Assembly (NCBI GenBank): GCA_012656075.1
Contig: JAAKBF010000284.1
Span: 1-64,000, forward strand
Origin: Phytophthora hibernalis
Lineage: Eukaryota > Oomycota > Peronosporomycetes > Peronosporales > Peronosporaceae
DNA: 64,000 nucleotides
Direction of reading: 5' to 3'
Within the stretch, counting starts at the first letter, position 1; every line of letters begins with the position of its first letter. Positions 54,399 through 64,000 of this stretch are shown one piece after another. A program made the translations under genes and the position numbers. Below the pieces are notes generated by a model that was given only the letters and a program-made list of their open reading frames with translations, was not told where the DNA came from and ran no database searches.

Positions 54399-56754
54399 AT
54401 GGCGATGGCGCAGCTCGCGTCCTCCAGCTCGGGCGCCCCGTCCAGCGCCGGCCCCGCGCCCTCCGACCGCCAGACGCAGCTCAAGGCGCTGCTGGCGCAG
54501 TTCGACGCGCAGATCAACAGCATGATGGACTACCCGGCCAAGGACACGATCAACGCGCTGACGATGCTGGCGGAGCGCGCCCAGTTCGCTCCGGAGATTG
54601 TTAGCTTCCTGGAGACCAAGATCCACCGGGTACTGGCCCCACTTGTGTCACTAAGAGATTGTTCCTTCCTCTCCGTCTTTATATGTCTACCTGTTCTACA
54701 GTAGCTGCAATAGAGACTCTTTGTCCTTTGGAGTCTGTAACTGTAGACGATAGGAGAGATGGAGACAGCTAGCTATTGCAGACGAACTACAGATGCTCAT
54801 TGTGCTTGTGTTTTGCTGTTGGCAGGTTGCACCCAACTGTAAGCTGCCGATTTTCTACCTCACAGACTCCATTCTCAAGAACGTGCGCGGCCCGTACGTG
54901 CCGCTGTTCGCTGCCAAGATCGTGCCGCTCTACTGCAACTGTGTGCGCCAGGTAATGACTTCGGCAGCTCATAGAGGGGAGAATAAAAGACTTACTTTCT
55001 TGGCGAACTGTTGCTGTGGTGCTGGAATTTTTATTTTGCAGGTGTCAGGCAAGGATCTCAAGCGCTTCACGCATGTTTTGAATACGTGGGAGACCACGCA
55101 ATTGTTTGCCAAGGACGCTATCGCCCAGATGCGGACTGCGGCGAACCGCGCCTTGCAACAGGCGGACCCGTCGGTGCGGTCGGCACCTGCAAGCTTTAAC
55201 CAGGAAAAGGCGACGCAACCATCTCGCGCTCCAAGTGCCAACTCGGGCGCGAAACTTGCGCAGCAGCAACAGGACATGGAGCTGCGTTCTCTGCTCACCA
55301 AGCTGCAGAATGACATGGGGATCCACCCGACCGAACACATGAGTCTTGAAGAAGTGCGTACGAATAACCCAGATTATTACAACCAGCTGCTCGAGTTTCA
55401 CGCTGCCTCAAAGGTTGAACAGGCAGACGCTGCGCGGGGGCCTGGTGCCGCTAGCGCACCTCCTCAGAGAGCTAGGCAGCAACCTGTTTCTCAGCAGGTT
55501 CCAGTGGCTAGAGACCCACGACGTCCTTCGCCTCCCCGCTCGACCCTCGTGCTGGGGCGGGGCGGGTACGTGCACAGCCACAGCAGCCGGCTCCTCCACC
55601 GTCGCAGCCTTCTCGTGTGGAACCTCGTCGACCAAGCTCGGCAATTAGTAAAAGTGCTGCTAATGATGGTGCTGCGGCAAAGTCTTCTAATGTTGCTCAT
55701 TTGATGCAGTTGTTGAAGCGCAAGCAGAATGCGCCTCCTCCACCACAGCAAGCTGTTCAAGAAATCACGAACGACCAAGCTCGTGCCCCGAACGCGGCTG
55801 CTGTTATGTCGATTTTGCAGAAACTGAAAGGGCTGGCGAATGGAGGCACTCAGCCCGGAACAGCAACTCCTCAAGCACAGCAGCAACAACCGAAACAGCC
55901 CCAGCAGCTAGGTGGCCAGCAATCAGTGCAGGCTCCACCTCGCAATGACAATGCTTCTCGTATGTGGTTCAGTGACAAGGTGGTGGCCCACAAGGATCGT
56001 GTCGAGTCCAACGTGCAAAAGTTGTATGCAGCATTGCCACTTGTGTGTCGTGAGAGTGGACTGCGTTTCCAGGAGCAAGCGCAGCTGGATGCCCATTTGG
56101 ACTTCCTCTTCCAGTACAACCGCGCGCGGAAAGAGCGTGGCAAGGGTGGCGTGTCACGGTCATGGTATCCGGACGAAGACCAATGGGTAGCGGATTTCTC
56201 GGGTGACACCGCGCCCCGCGAGAGCACCAGTAGCAGCTTCTTCGACCGTACACAAAAGAAAACGAGAAGAATGCAGGTGAGCAAGCTTCCTGGGAAAATT
56301 CGAGCGTACCGGTCGATGAGACTATCACCCGCTGTCGGATTTGCGGCGAGAACTTCGCAAAAAGCTGGGATGAAGAAGAGGAGGACTGGATGTATACTAA
56401 CGCGGTTGCCGGCACGATTCACAACACCGGCCCCAATGGCAACGAGCAGCAGGATACCATTTTCCACAAGTACTGCTACGACACAGTGATGGCAAATTCG
56501 AAGCAAGTCACACTCGCACATTTGATTCCTGCAGAAAGAGATGCCGCGATGGCGGGGGTAAACTCGGATGACAGTATGAACGGCAGCAGTAGCGGCGTGA
56601 AGCGGTCGCTCGAAGAGGTACGGCCTTGTTTGTTTATATGCATCGAGTGCACCATGTCTGACGTTTACGTTTGCGTTGTCGTGTATTTTTTTCTTTTTAG
56701 GATGACAGTGATAGTGATGGCGATGACGATGTGAAGCGCGTGAAAACTGACTGA
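54399..56754 (+). CDS. PCF11: Pcf11-like pre-mRNA cleavage and termination factor
   Basis: Four exons: 54399-54629, 54826-54951, 55042-56617, 56701-56754 (introns 196, 90 and 83 nt, all GT-AG), about 662 residues. Residues about 15-140 form a CID that binds the RNA polymerase II C-terminal domain: LAERAQFAPEIVSFLETKIH, LPIFYLTDSILKNVRGPYV, and FTHVLNTWETTQLF. A Gln/Pro-rich middle follows. A C-terminal zinc finger reads CRICGENFAKSW ... IFHKYC, and the end is acidic (DDSDSDGDDDVKRVKTD). This order fits Pcf11, which links 3'-end cleavage to termination. The ATG at 54399 is the first in frame. Two single-base gaps (CCCC at 55534-55537; A-run at 56253-56261) must be filled to read through; both look like sequence errors. 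Confidence 0.85.
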
Positions 56755-57021
56755 ATTTTGGCTGCGTGGCCGCATGAAAGAATGAGAAGCAATGTCACGC
56801 GGATGTAACGATAAATGAGTGCGGTACTGGTATTTTGTTGGTGTGATGCTTCGGCAGCGCTCAACTGCTTCAGATCTCGTCTCTCTTTTCTCTTTGCCTT
56901 CTTTCCTCAGTTACAGTGTGGCGTTCGTCTGCATTGCAGCGCACGCAAACAATTACTTCAATAAATACGACAGTTTGCATTTACTGTGCGTTGTTTCGTT
57001 TGATACTGGTGTTTGTGTTGG

Positions 57022-59766
57022 TTAGCAGAGTGTACCGAGGAGCGCCACGACTGCGGGTACGGTGATTCGATCTCCAGGCTCCAAGCAGCACATGCGCGAC
57101 ACAAGATCCCACTGCTCGTCGTTGAAGATTTCCGGTCGTGGGGGCAATTTGCCTCGAGTCACCTCGGAAACTATCACATCTTCGTCCATCGTTTCGCACC
57201 ACGGGAATGTGCCGGTCACCGCTTCGACGATACACATGCCGAAGGAATAAATGTCCGACGCGAAGGACGGACCACGATCGTAGGCCCCTAGACGCTCAGG
57301 TGCCTTCCACCTGATGGCGCCAATGGTTCCAGCGCTCCCTGTCCAGCTCAAGTTTTTGGCGAAGGTGCTCAGTCCGAAGTCTGTCAATTTCACTAGGCAA
57401 TCAGAGCCCACCAAGATGTTATTCCCCTTGAGATCACCGTGGATGATACCGCGCTCGTGCAAGTGTTGAAGGCCTCGAGCAGCTTCTTTCAAACATTTCC
57501 AAACGTCAGATCGAGACTTGTGCTGAATTTCCCACTTTTTCAGGTACTCGTTGAGGGTGCCTTCGCTTGCATATTCACACACGAAGAACGGTCTTCGCTC
57601 TGTTTGGTTCACCGGTTCGTCGAGGCTCCGAGTAGTGATTGATTGCCCCACATGGCACGCGCCGTAGAGCTTGATGACGTTCGGGTGGTTCAATGTGAAC
57701 CAAATGTTGGCTTCGCGCAAGAAGAGTTTCGGGTCGCTTCGGAACAAGCACTTGATGGCGACGATAGCGTTAAGCCATTTGCCATGGTGAACGGCTCCAA
57801 ATGACCCAGTGCTGATTCGGCTGTCGATCTCGACTTCGTAGCGCGGGATGAACCACTTCGGAACAACAATGCGCTGTTGACTGCAAGAGAGACCCGCAAT
57901 ACTCGCTGCAGTGTGCTCGATCGCCAGCAGTTGATTGCAGTCATAACTACTGCGGTGCTTTGTTGACTCGAAGACAAGAAGCGTGGCGGCTTCGATTCGC
58001 TCTTCCTCATTGCCCAGGGCGTTGATGAGCTTGTCGAGTTCCACCTGGAAAGATGATAGCTGATTTAAGCGGAGAAAGCAACAGTGTTGGTTCCAGTCGT
58101 GAATGGAAGTCCCTGCTGTCTTGGTAAATCCACAACGTGCTACCAGAGTATCGATCTCGCCGTGGAACGATACACTGCTATGCTCGACACTGCGAGATGA
58201 TGCGACGTAAAAAGAAGAGATGCTGCTCTCTGCGCGATGGATTAAAGACCACTTGAACCGCATGAGAATCTCTATGAACGAACGAATCGTCTCTATAGAA
58301 CAAATAGAGCCAAGAAGTTGCTGGTGCACACTCAGAAGACGCTCGAAGACATAATTGTCCATTGCGGTACCTTCGCTCTCATCTTTATTCAGTTTTCCCG
58401 TGATTTCTTGGAACACGGATTCCGCTGAGAACTTGAGCGTTGGATCAACATAGTGCTGGGTGTACTTCAAGATTCCCGACAACTTGTGAGGTGGTTGAAG
58501 AGGTTTGCGACCCCAAAGATGCCAGCGAGTAGGCTTGGATTCAGTCTCCTGGAGCTGTTTCATGATATAGGACACGTCACCACGGCAACTTGGGTCGTCG
58601 GCACACGCTTGCTCGATAAGTCCCCATTCACCACGCTTCAGGAAAGCTGGATATGGCGGCAAGGAAGGAATTGTGGTCAATTGCTCCTTCTTCAGTGCCG
58701 CAATAGACGATACCATCGGAGTCGATATGAGTTCTCCACCGTGAAGCATTACCTTGTGCTCCTTTTCCGTGGAGAACAAACGTTCGAGTCGCAGATCTGT
58801 CGGTACGACATGTCGTTCATGCAGGAACTGAAGCACGTGAGCAGTTCCGACGAGCACGTCTCGACTCGGCAATGTCGACCCTGACTTTTTCACGCACTGA
58901 GCACTCTCACGCACCAGGACAATAGAGTTCCCGACGTGACAAGCACCGAACAGCTTCATGACATGAGGGTGGAGCAGATCCCACCAGGCCGAGGCCTGTC
59001 GGATACAAAGCTCCTCATTCTGCTTCAACAGGTGCTCCACGTCGACTGGAGTACCCTCCCAGCGGCTTTGTCTGGTTTCGTACACTGGGACGAACCATTC
59101 CGGAATGGTCACCACTGCATGTCCAGAAATCTTTGTGCAGGTCTCGTACAGTTCGCAGATGACGTTGTACTCCATGTCTATGTAGGTGTCGTCACCGTGT
59201 TTCTGGAAGTCATAGACCAGCAAGGTAAGTACTTCCAACTGCTGCTGTTCATCGCCCAAAGTCTCGATCAACAATGTTTTGTTCGCCATCATCGTCTGAA
59301 TCCTCATCATTCGGTCTCGACGCTCTTGTTGGAAAACGGTTTGCCACTTGACCACCCCGCGCGGTTCCGAGATGCCGTACGCTGCAAAGGCGACGTCCAA
59401 GAGTCGATTCAACCGTGAAATGTGCTGCACGATGAATCCGGTCTGCGCTACCTGAACGAGCACATTCGACTCATCTTCATACGCCATGACGGTTTGCACC
59501 TGGTCGTGCACGGCGTTCACGACGCCCTGCAGCACGTGACGCGACCCGAAATTCATCCGTGGCCCAGCCAGAGCTTCCGGAATCCACCCCTTCGTCAAAT
59601 TCCGCACTCGGAAGTCGTCAAGTGCCATGCACCGAGCCACGAGGTGGTCACCGATGCGGTCGGGGGTCAGCAGTCCCAACGTCTCCGGTCGACGCCGTCG
59701 CAGTCGGTGCTTTTGACTCGCCGTCCACGGGTCCCAACGTCGTGCGGTGGATTGCGTGTGGGGCAT
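57022..59766 (-). CDS. Tandem pseudokinase-kinase, TKL group
   Basis: One intact exon, 914 residues. The C-terminal domain (about 645-914) is a complete kinase: glycine loop STGSFGAVHHG, VAIK with Lys672, Glu685 in the C-helix, IIHGDLKGNN with Asp778 (HGD in place of HRD), TDFG at 795-798, and APE at 822-824. The N-terminal half has a degenerate copy: LLHPHVMKLFGACHVG (265-279) mirrors LNHPNVIKLYGACHVG (692-707). Its glycine loop and VAIK lysine are gone, HRD reads V-P-T-D (Asp324) and DFG reads H-G-G. Each half is preceded by a similar helical module ending in WFVPVYE or WFIPRYE, so the whole unit was duplicated. Such pairs often use the pseudokinase to regulate the kinase. Substrates unknown; no membrane segment is seen, so cytosolic is inferred. 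Tail to tail with Pcf11. Confidence 0.9.
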   Translation of the reverse strand: MPHTQSTARRWDPWTASQKHRLRRRRPETLGLLTPDRIGDHLVARCMALDDFRVRNLTKGWIPEALAGPRMNFGSRHVLQGVVNAVHDQVQTVMAYEDESNVLVQVAQTGFIVQHISRLNRLLDVAFAAYGISEPRGVVKWQTVFQQERRDRMMRIQTMMANKTLLIETLGDEQQQLEVLTLLVYDFQKHGDDTYIDMEYNVICELYETCTKISGHAVVTIPEWFVPVYETRQSRWEGTPVDVEHLLKQNEELCIRQASAWWDLLHPHVMKLFGACHVGNSIVLVRESAQCVKKSGSTLPSRDVLVGTAHVLQFLHERHVVPTDLRLERLFSTEKEHKVMLHGGELISTPMVSSIAALKKEQLTTIPSLPPYPAFLKRGEWGLIEQACADDPSCRGDVSYIMKQLQETESKPTRWHLWGRKPLQPPHKLSGILKYTQHYVDPTLKFSAESVFQEITGKLNKDESEGTAMDNYVFERLLSVHQQLLGSICSIETIRSFIEILMRFKWSLIHRAESSISSFYVASSRSVEHSSVSFHGEIDTLVARCGFTKTAGTSIHDWNQHCCFLRLNQLSSFQVELDKLINALGNEEERIEAATLLVFESTKHRSSYDCNQLLAIEHTAASIAGLSCSQQRIVVPKWFIPRYEVEIDSRISTGSFGAVHHGKWLNAIVAIKCLFRSDPKLFLREANIWFTLNHPNVIKLYGACHVGQSITTRSLDEPVNQTERRPFFVCEYASEGTLNEYLKKWEIQHKSRSDVWKCLKEAARGLQHLHERGIIHGDLKGNNILVGSDCLVKLTDFGLSTFAKNLSWTGSAGTIGAIRWKAPERLGAYDRGPSFASDIYSFGMCIVEAVTGTFPWCETMDEDVIVSEVTRGKLPPRPEIFNDEQWDLVSRMCCLEPGDRITVPAVVALLGTLC

Positions 59767-59798
59767 TTGAAGTGTTTGCTACAAAATCTGCTGGAAAG

Positions 59799-59805
59799 GA
59801 AGTGA
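59799..59805 (-). promoter_or_regulatory. Oomycete-type initiator TCACTTC for the kinase
   Basis: On the - strand, ctttcacttcctttccag fits YCAYTYY (TCACTTC) and lies about 35 bases before the ATG at 59766. Confidence 0.5.
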
Positions 59806-60583
59806 AAGCCTGTCGTGCTGACGGTCGATGGATAGACTTCAACAGGACTTGCATTCGAGTGCATGTCTTTGCGATTGGCATCGTAGTTGGGTCCAGTTAC
59901 CATCAGCTGTGACTCACGGAGTTCCAACACGAGAATATGAACGTTAATAAACTGCGAGTGGGTATCCGGATGCCGCGCAAGTGGAAGTTGATTGAGTGGG
60001 TATCCCGCCACAATTTTATATCGTATAACCTTCAACAGTTTATTCTTCTGTTGGAAATTTCAGAGTTTAAATCTCCTGTAAGATATTATACAAAAGGATC
60101 TGCAGCTCTTTGCAGCAGCACTTGCGCCCCGATCGATTGCTGTGACCGGCTCGATACAGTGTCTTCAACATGCGCATGATTATTAAGTGTTGCAGTGAAT
60201 CTGCTCGCAGGCTTTCCTGACCGTGCACAATTTCGCCCGACGGCGACTCGCCGAGATATTCCAAGGAAGGCGAGCGTGTTTGTGAACAAGGGGATAGGGA
60301 CATCGTTGTGCAAGCCAACCTACAGACTGTATGCGGACAGCTTGCGCGCGAAATCCGTGTCACGGAAACGTGCAAGTTACCTTGTCTGAGATCATTATAC
60401 TTCGAAGTACTAGTAGTTGTTTTGAAACTTGGCTCGAAATTGCTACTTCTCTTGAATTCGTCGTGCAGATCTTGTCCTTTGTATGGATTTCGTCGTGCAG
60501 ATTGACCGACGATTTCCCCGAATGCAAAAATGGCTCGCATACAAAACCTATATTGATCTCTGAAATCGTTTTATTCACTTGAA
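59806..60583. other. Intergenic region with repeated TTCGTCGTGCAGA words
   Basis: No supported gene; a 157-codon - strand frame (60067-60540) shows no domain. attcgtcgtgcagat (60456-60470) and atttcgtcgtgcagatt (60487-60503) are direct copies of the arm of the hairpin at 60584-60608. Confidence 0.45.
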
Positions 60584-60608
60584 TTCGTCGTGCGCTTTGC
60601 ACGACGAA
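60584..60608. repeat. Perfect 10-bp stem hairpin
   Basis: ttcgtcgtgc, a five-base loop gcttt, and gcacgacgaa. Together with the direct copies at 60456 and 60487, and a related inverted word near 61512, it looks like the end or core of a small dispersed element. Confidence 0.7.
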
Positions 60609-60674
60609 ATCGTTTTGGTCATCAGATCGACTAATAGGAACAGAAGGCATCACAGACTGAAGAGCACAATGTGC

Positions 60675-61450
60675 TCAATGCTGGTTTTGGGCATTAAACT
60701 CTCGAGCTAATGTTCTCCACGATAATTGACCCAGCCGCCGCTCTCTTCCTTTGTTAGAAGAAGACGAGAATGGCAGAGAGTTTTTATCTGAGCAAAATAG
60801 GAGACCGGCGAAATCCATAGAGCGATGAGATTGTTGGATCTCGTCACGAGACAACAATGCCTCTATCACACGCATAAGCCGCTGCAGCTCCGAGAGTCGA
60901 ACCTTCCTCACTCGGGTTGACATATCATGCTTCGTGAGAAGTCGTAGTGGCGGATCCCCTGCACACCAATGCTGCCATATCATTCTAAGTGTTCCTGATG
61001 GGAGTACAAAATCCTGTGGAAACTACCTCCCCATGCCTGAAGCTCGGGTTGTGATGCAGTATGAGCGGGGGAGGAGCAGCTATCGGTGATCAGTGAGTCT
61101 GAATCTGCACGACATAAATTGGAGCGAGCAAGTACTGATGTGAATGCTGTCTCCATAGCTTCCATGGTCATCACAGAGCCCTGAATGTGTCGCTTGAGAG
61201 TGCTTGGTAGATAGGACATCAAAATCCACGGGGCTCACCAAAGGCGCTGTAGTGAACCACCTATTAATAGCAATGCTCTCGTCATCTGCTGGAGAAATGA
61301 GCTCGTGAACAGGTCCTGGCGACGTTCCTCAGTCGTTTTGTCGTACAACCACGCCACAAAGCGACTTAGAGACCGGAGATATACATACTCAGTGGCTTTA
61401 GCAGTCGTGTTTCCCAGCACTTCCTCAACACGAGCATCGAGAGCTTCCAT
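60675..61450 (-). pseudogene. Remnant of an oomycete repeat-family protein
   Basis: Three adjacent - strand frames form one broken gene. The first (61235-61450) reads AKATEYVYLRSLSRFVAWLY, a helical pattern like the N-terminal core-binding part of tyrosine recombinases. The second (60980-61222) is uninformative. The third (60675-60983) reads RVRKVRLSELQRLMRVIEAL and ends GRERRLGQLSWRTLAREFNA. I compare it with Crypton-like proteins common in Phytophthora from memory of their general pattern only. No catalytic R-H-R-Y set is visible. Confidence 0.35.
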
Positions 61451-61973
61451 CGTTATTCGTTATGTGCAGAGCGTTTCTAAGCATAAGTAGAAATATTTCT
61501 AAAATTCTCTTCGTTCATTCTGCACGATGAATTCCATTTATCTATACTTATCGACCATGGAAAAGAGGGATAACAATTTACTTAACATGTGTTCGCGCCC
61601 TCGCTTGTGTAGGTTTGCATCAAAAGCAAGTGTTCGTCGACTTGGCAAATGTCAATTGTTGGTTACACTTCAACGACATTCACTCTTGTCTCGAAACGGA
61701 GCAAACCCGCACCGATAATCCCTGCGAATAACGCTGCTAGCTCTCCGCACCACCGGTTTATTGTGAAAATGCAGGCTAGAGTTCACGGTGTAGTATTATA
61801 TCATTTGTTTGTTTCACTACATGTAGCCATCTCCACCCTCCATCGACGTACTCAACCCCAGTCGATATAGCTACGTACTCTGGTCTTGCAGTACCAGCAC
61901 TGCTTCTTAGAGCCCCAATCGATTAAACTACCGTTCAACAATACAATCCTTACAGCGCCAGTGCATGACCCAA

Positions 61974-62506
61974 TGGACGCCTGCCACAAATAGCATAGGC
62001 GGCTGTCATATCTGCAGATATGACAGCCATAAAAATATATGGCGCGACATATCGGCCGAGGCGTCTGCCACAAATGTCGTAAATGGACGCACTGTGTCCG
62101 GCGACAAGATCCCAGAGCCCAGCGAGGACATCCGCGGCCCAACGTTGAAGCAGTAGTTGTGAGCGTTGGAGCATAATTAATAATACATCAATCCATTTGA
62201 ATCTCCTCCACTCACCGTCTTCGCGTTTTCGCGGTAGATTGAAGAGTGAGCGGCTTGTCGGGGCGTCGGAAGATATATGTCGCCGTTTAAGTCGCCAGAG
62301 TGACGGTCGATTCGATCAGAGTGAGGATCAGCATAAAGTATACAATTTCCAACACTAACCTTTAAGATGGGTTCACCGCATAAATCCAGGGGTAGGTGAG
62401 TCTCGTGAGACCAGATTCTAGGTCCGCGAGGCGATATGCCGCGATATGCCTCGGCATATCTGCAGCAGATATGACAGCCGCCTACGCTATTTGTGGCAGG
62501 CGTCCA
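61974..62506. mobile_element. 533-bp inverted-repeat (foldback) element
   Basis: The left end starts tggacgcctgccacaaatag (61974) and the right end (to 62506) is its reverse complement. Similarity runs about 47 bp with one or two differences and includes the palindrome catatctgcagatatg. A third copy of the word gcgtctgccacaaatg lies inside (about 62066-62081). The interior has no supported gene. A target duplication is not clear. Confidence 0.8.
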
Positions 62507-62991
62507 ATCGCGCGATAAAGGAGTATTAATACCGCCTTCAACAAAAGAAACCATACCGGTACGCAAATCGGTCTTTCGTAAATCCACAAGAAAATTAGCA
62601 GTTAAAACAAGTAAACTTTTTTAGCATGTTGCGCATAACCTTTCCTATCAGTTAGTGACACTGTGATTCGATATGGTAGCATATCATTGCCATTCTGACC
62701 GAAGGTTAAAAGCTTTATCTTTGTATGGTTGATTTCCACAAGTAGAAAGAGAGGTTTTAAGCAAATTTGCATTTATGACCAATAGAAATAGATCTTAACT
62801 TTAATTTTGTCCAATAGATAGGATTCTAAAATTGTACACCAACAATCTGACCATTCCACAAATATCCGGTTGGAATCGTTACGTGATATCGAGTATGTCT
62901 TACAAAATTCAAGCTGTTTACAAATTGAATATATATATTCGTAGGTTCCCAACTTGCTCGGGCCCACTCCGGATTCAAGACGTTTGTAGTC
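62507..62991. other. AT-rich intergenic stretch
   Basis: About 480 bases without a supported gene, upstream of the ORF at 62992. Confidence 0.5.
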
Positions 62992-63993
62992 ATGTCGGTG
63001 GCTTCACTAGTAACGTCCAACAGCCAGCGAAGCAGGGCTACGGCCATCAAGTCCTTCGAGGATTTCCTCGGGAAGAAGGAGGTGACGCTCGCGGAAGTTC
63101 ACGACCGCATCACTAAGGACAACACAGGTAAAAGCATGTTTGTTATTCTTGACAAGTATGGGTGGTTTTTAGTGAAAAAGGTAGGAAAGCAAGGCGTAGT
63201 ACTGTCAAAGAACACAGTTCTATCTTACTTCGGTAATGTTAAGCACCGTCCGAGCAGTCCTTACGTCGTACGCGTCCACGAAGCACTGGACATGCTTGCA
63301 ATTCGCGGCTCCGAGCTGATGGCGTGGTCTATCACTCTTCGCACTGCCTTCACTCCACCTGCAGAAGCAAAGGAAGACACAGCAGTTACTGCTTCGGGCA
63401 GTGTGGTCGCTCTCCTGGAGAAGCAGTCGAAGCAGCTTGAAGAGCTGTTGCTCCGCCAGACACGCGTAGAAGAAAGACTTGCAGCATTGGAGTTGAAGGC
63501 GGGGTCTATTGACAAACATACGCAGCAACCTACACCACTACCTCTCGAGGAACCCGCGCAATCCCAGCCAAAGCGCGCACGAAAACGTGCCTCCAAAGCG
63601 CTGGCCACAGTGTGGTTCGAGTGGTTCACTGCTGTGCCACGCATGTACGAATCAAACAGTGTTAGTAAGGCAACCCTGCACGAGTCGAGGCATGCAGTAG
63701 CATACATGATGATGTGCTTACCTTCAGGCTTCAAGCTGGATCCATCGTCACCTGCGTTCAAGGCAAAAGTCCACAAACTTGGCGTCGAAGCCGAAGAGCA
63801 GACACTGCGGTCATTGGCAGCTCAGGGATCTCGAGCCATTGCTGTTGGTTCCGTCATCAAAGCCATGCGCGTGCTGCACAAGAGTGACGATCTGGATGTC
63901 CTTCTCGGTCAGTATCGATCGCATTTCCTTGAAGGCGACATTACCGATCCGACGCCACAGGCTGCGCTACCCACATTTCTTCGCTTCACCTGA
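62992..63993 (+). CDS. Hypothetical protein of a probable oomycete repeat family
   Basis: An intact single-exon frame of 333 residues, closed by a stop just before the window edge. Residues about 10-90 (RSRATAIKSFEDFLGKKEVT, then GWFLVKKVGKQGVVLSKNTV and LSYFGNVKHRP) follow the helical pattern of the N-terminal core-binding part of tyrosine recombinases. A coiled coil (LLEKQSKQLEELLLRQTRVE, about 142-161) and a basic nuclear-signal-like PKRARKRASK (about 192-203) come next. The C-terminal part (ATVWFEWFTAVPRMYES to the end) is helical. No catalytic recombinase residues are present, so it may be a separate partner protein or a domesticated piece. Being intact in a decayed area, it may be a young copy. 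Confidence 0.55.
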   Translation: MSVASLVTSNSQRSRATAIKSFEDFLGKKEVTLAEVHDRITKDNTGKSMFVILDKYGWFLVKKVGKQGVVLSKNTVLSYFGNVKHRPSSPYVVRVHEALDMLAIRGSELMAWSITLRTAFTPPAEAKEDTAVTASGSVVALLEKQSKQLEELLLRQTRVEERLAALELKAGSIDKHTQQPTPLPLEEPAQSQPKRARKRASKALATVWFEWFTAVPRMYESNSVSKATLHESRHAVAYMMMCLPSGFKLDPSSPAFKAKVHKLGVEAEEQTLRSLAAQGSRAIAVGSVIKAMRVLHKSDDLDVLLGQYRSHFLEGDITDPTPQAALPTFLRFT

Positions 63994-64000
63994 GAGATAC

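Noticed and set aside
1..64000. RXLR, CRN or NLP-type effector genes
   Set aside because: I looked for signal-peptide starts followed by RXLR or LFLAK-like motifs in the longer frames and saw none that could be supported.

Overview
The window looks like an oomycete (Phytophthora-type) nuclear genome. The evidence is several Ty3/gypsy chromoviruses with an extra RNase H domain, compact host genes with short GT-AG introns (58-196 nt), a TKL kinase with an HGDLKGNN catalytic loop, and YCAYTYY-type initiators close upstream of start codons. It splits into a repeat-dominated left part (1-42,460), a compact gene block (42,529-59,805) and a second repeat-bearing tail (60,000-64,000).

Left part. Five gypsy remnants and one copia remnant are joined with few complete ends. 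Element A (+, 1-2345) keeps only its chromodomain, an antisense ORF and a 3' LTR. Element E (-, 2346 to about 12,670) is nearly whole but loses its 3' LTR at the junction with A. Element C (+, about 12,680-18,055) has lost both ends. Element B (-, about 18,055-23,193) keeps its 5' LTR and breaks off in its integrase. The A and B LTRs are the same family, about 93% identical and in opposite orientation, so they bracket E and C. Next come about 1.7 kb with no clear gene, a low-complexity repeat tract, a decayed hAT transposase, a copia remnant (-) and element D (+, about 29,740-38,730). C, D and E share one architecture: gag with zinc knuckle, protease, RT, RNase H, a second RNase H, integrase and chromodomain. 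A, D and E also carry a long ORF on the opposite strand between the chromodomain and the 3' LTR. A short W-R-N motif near its C-terminus recurs in all three.

Gene block. From left to right: a PARP-type zinc-finger protein; a TAZ-like zinc-finger protein (one intron); a giant protein of about 2,970 residues with Tudor-like domains, armadillo-like repeats and a very long acidic tail; MoaC (molybdenum cofactor synthesis, - strand, tail to tail with the giant gene 27 bp away); a Pcf11-like cleavage/termination factor (four exons) divergent from MoaC; and a tandem pseudokinase-kinase of the TKL group (- strand, tail to tail with Pcf11). These read as housekeeping or chromatin/RNA-processing genes. 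I saw no RXLR or CRN effector.

Three host genes are broken by single-base frame changes, nearly all repaired by adding one base, often to a homopolymer run. I read these mostly as sequence or assembly errors, so boundaries here are models.

Right tail. It holds fragments resembling oomycete recombinase-like repeat proteins, a hairpin-bearing repeat, a 533-bp inverted-repeat element, and an intact 333-residue ORF of a probable repeat family.
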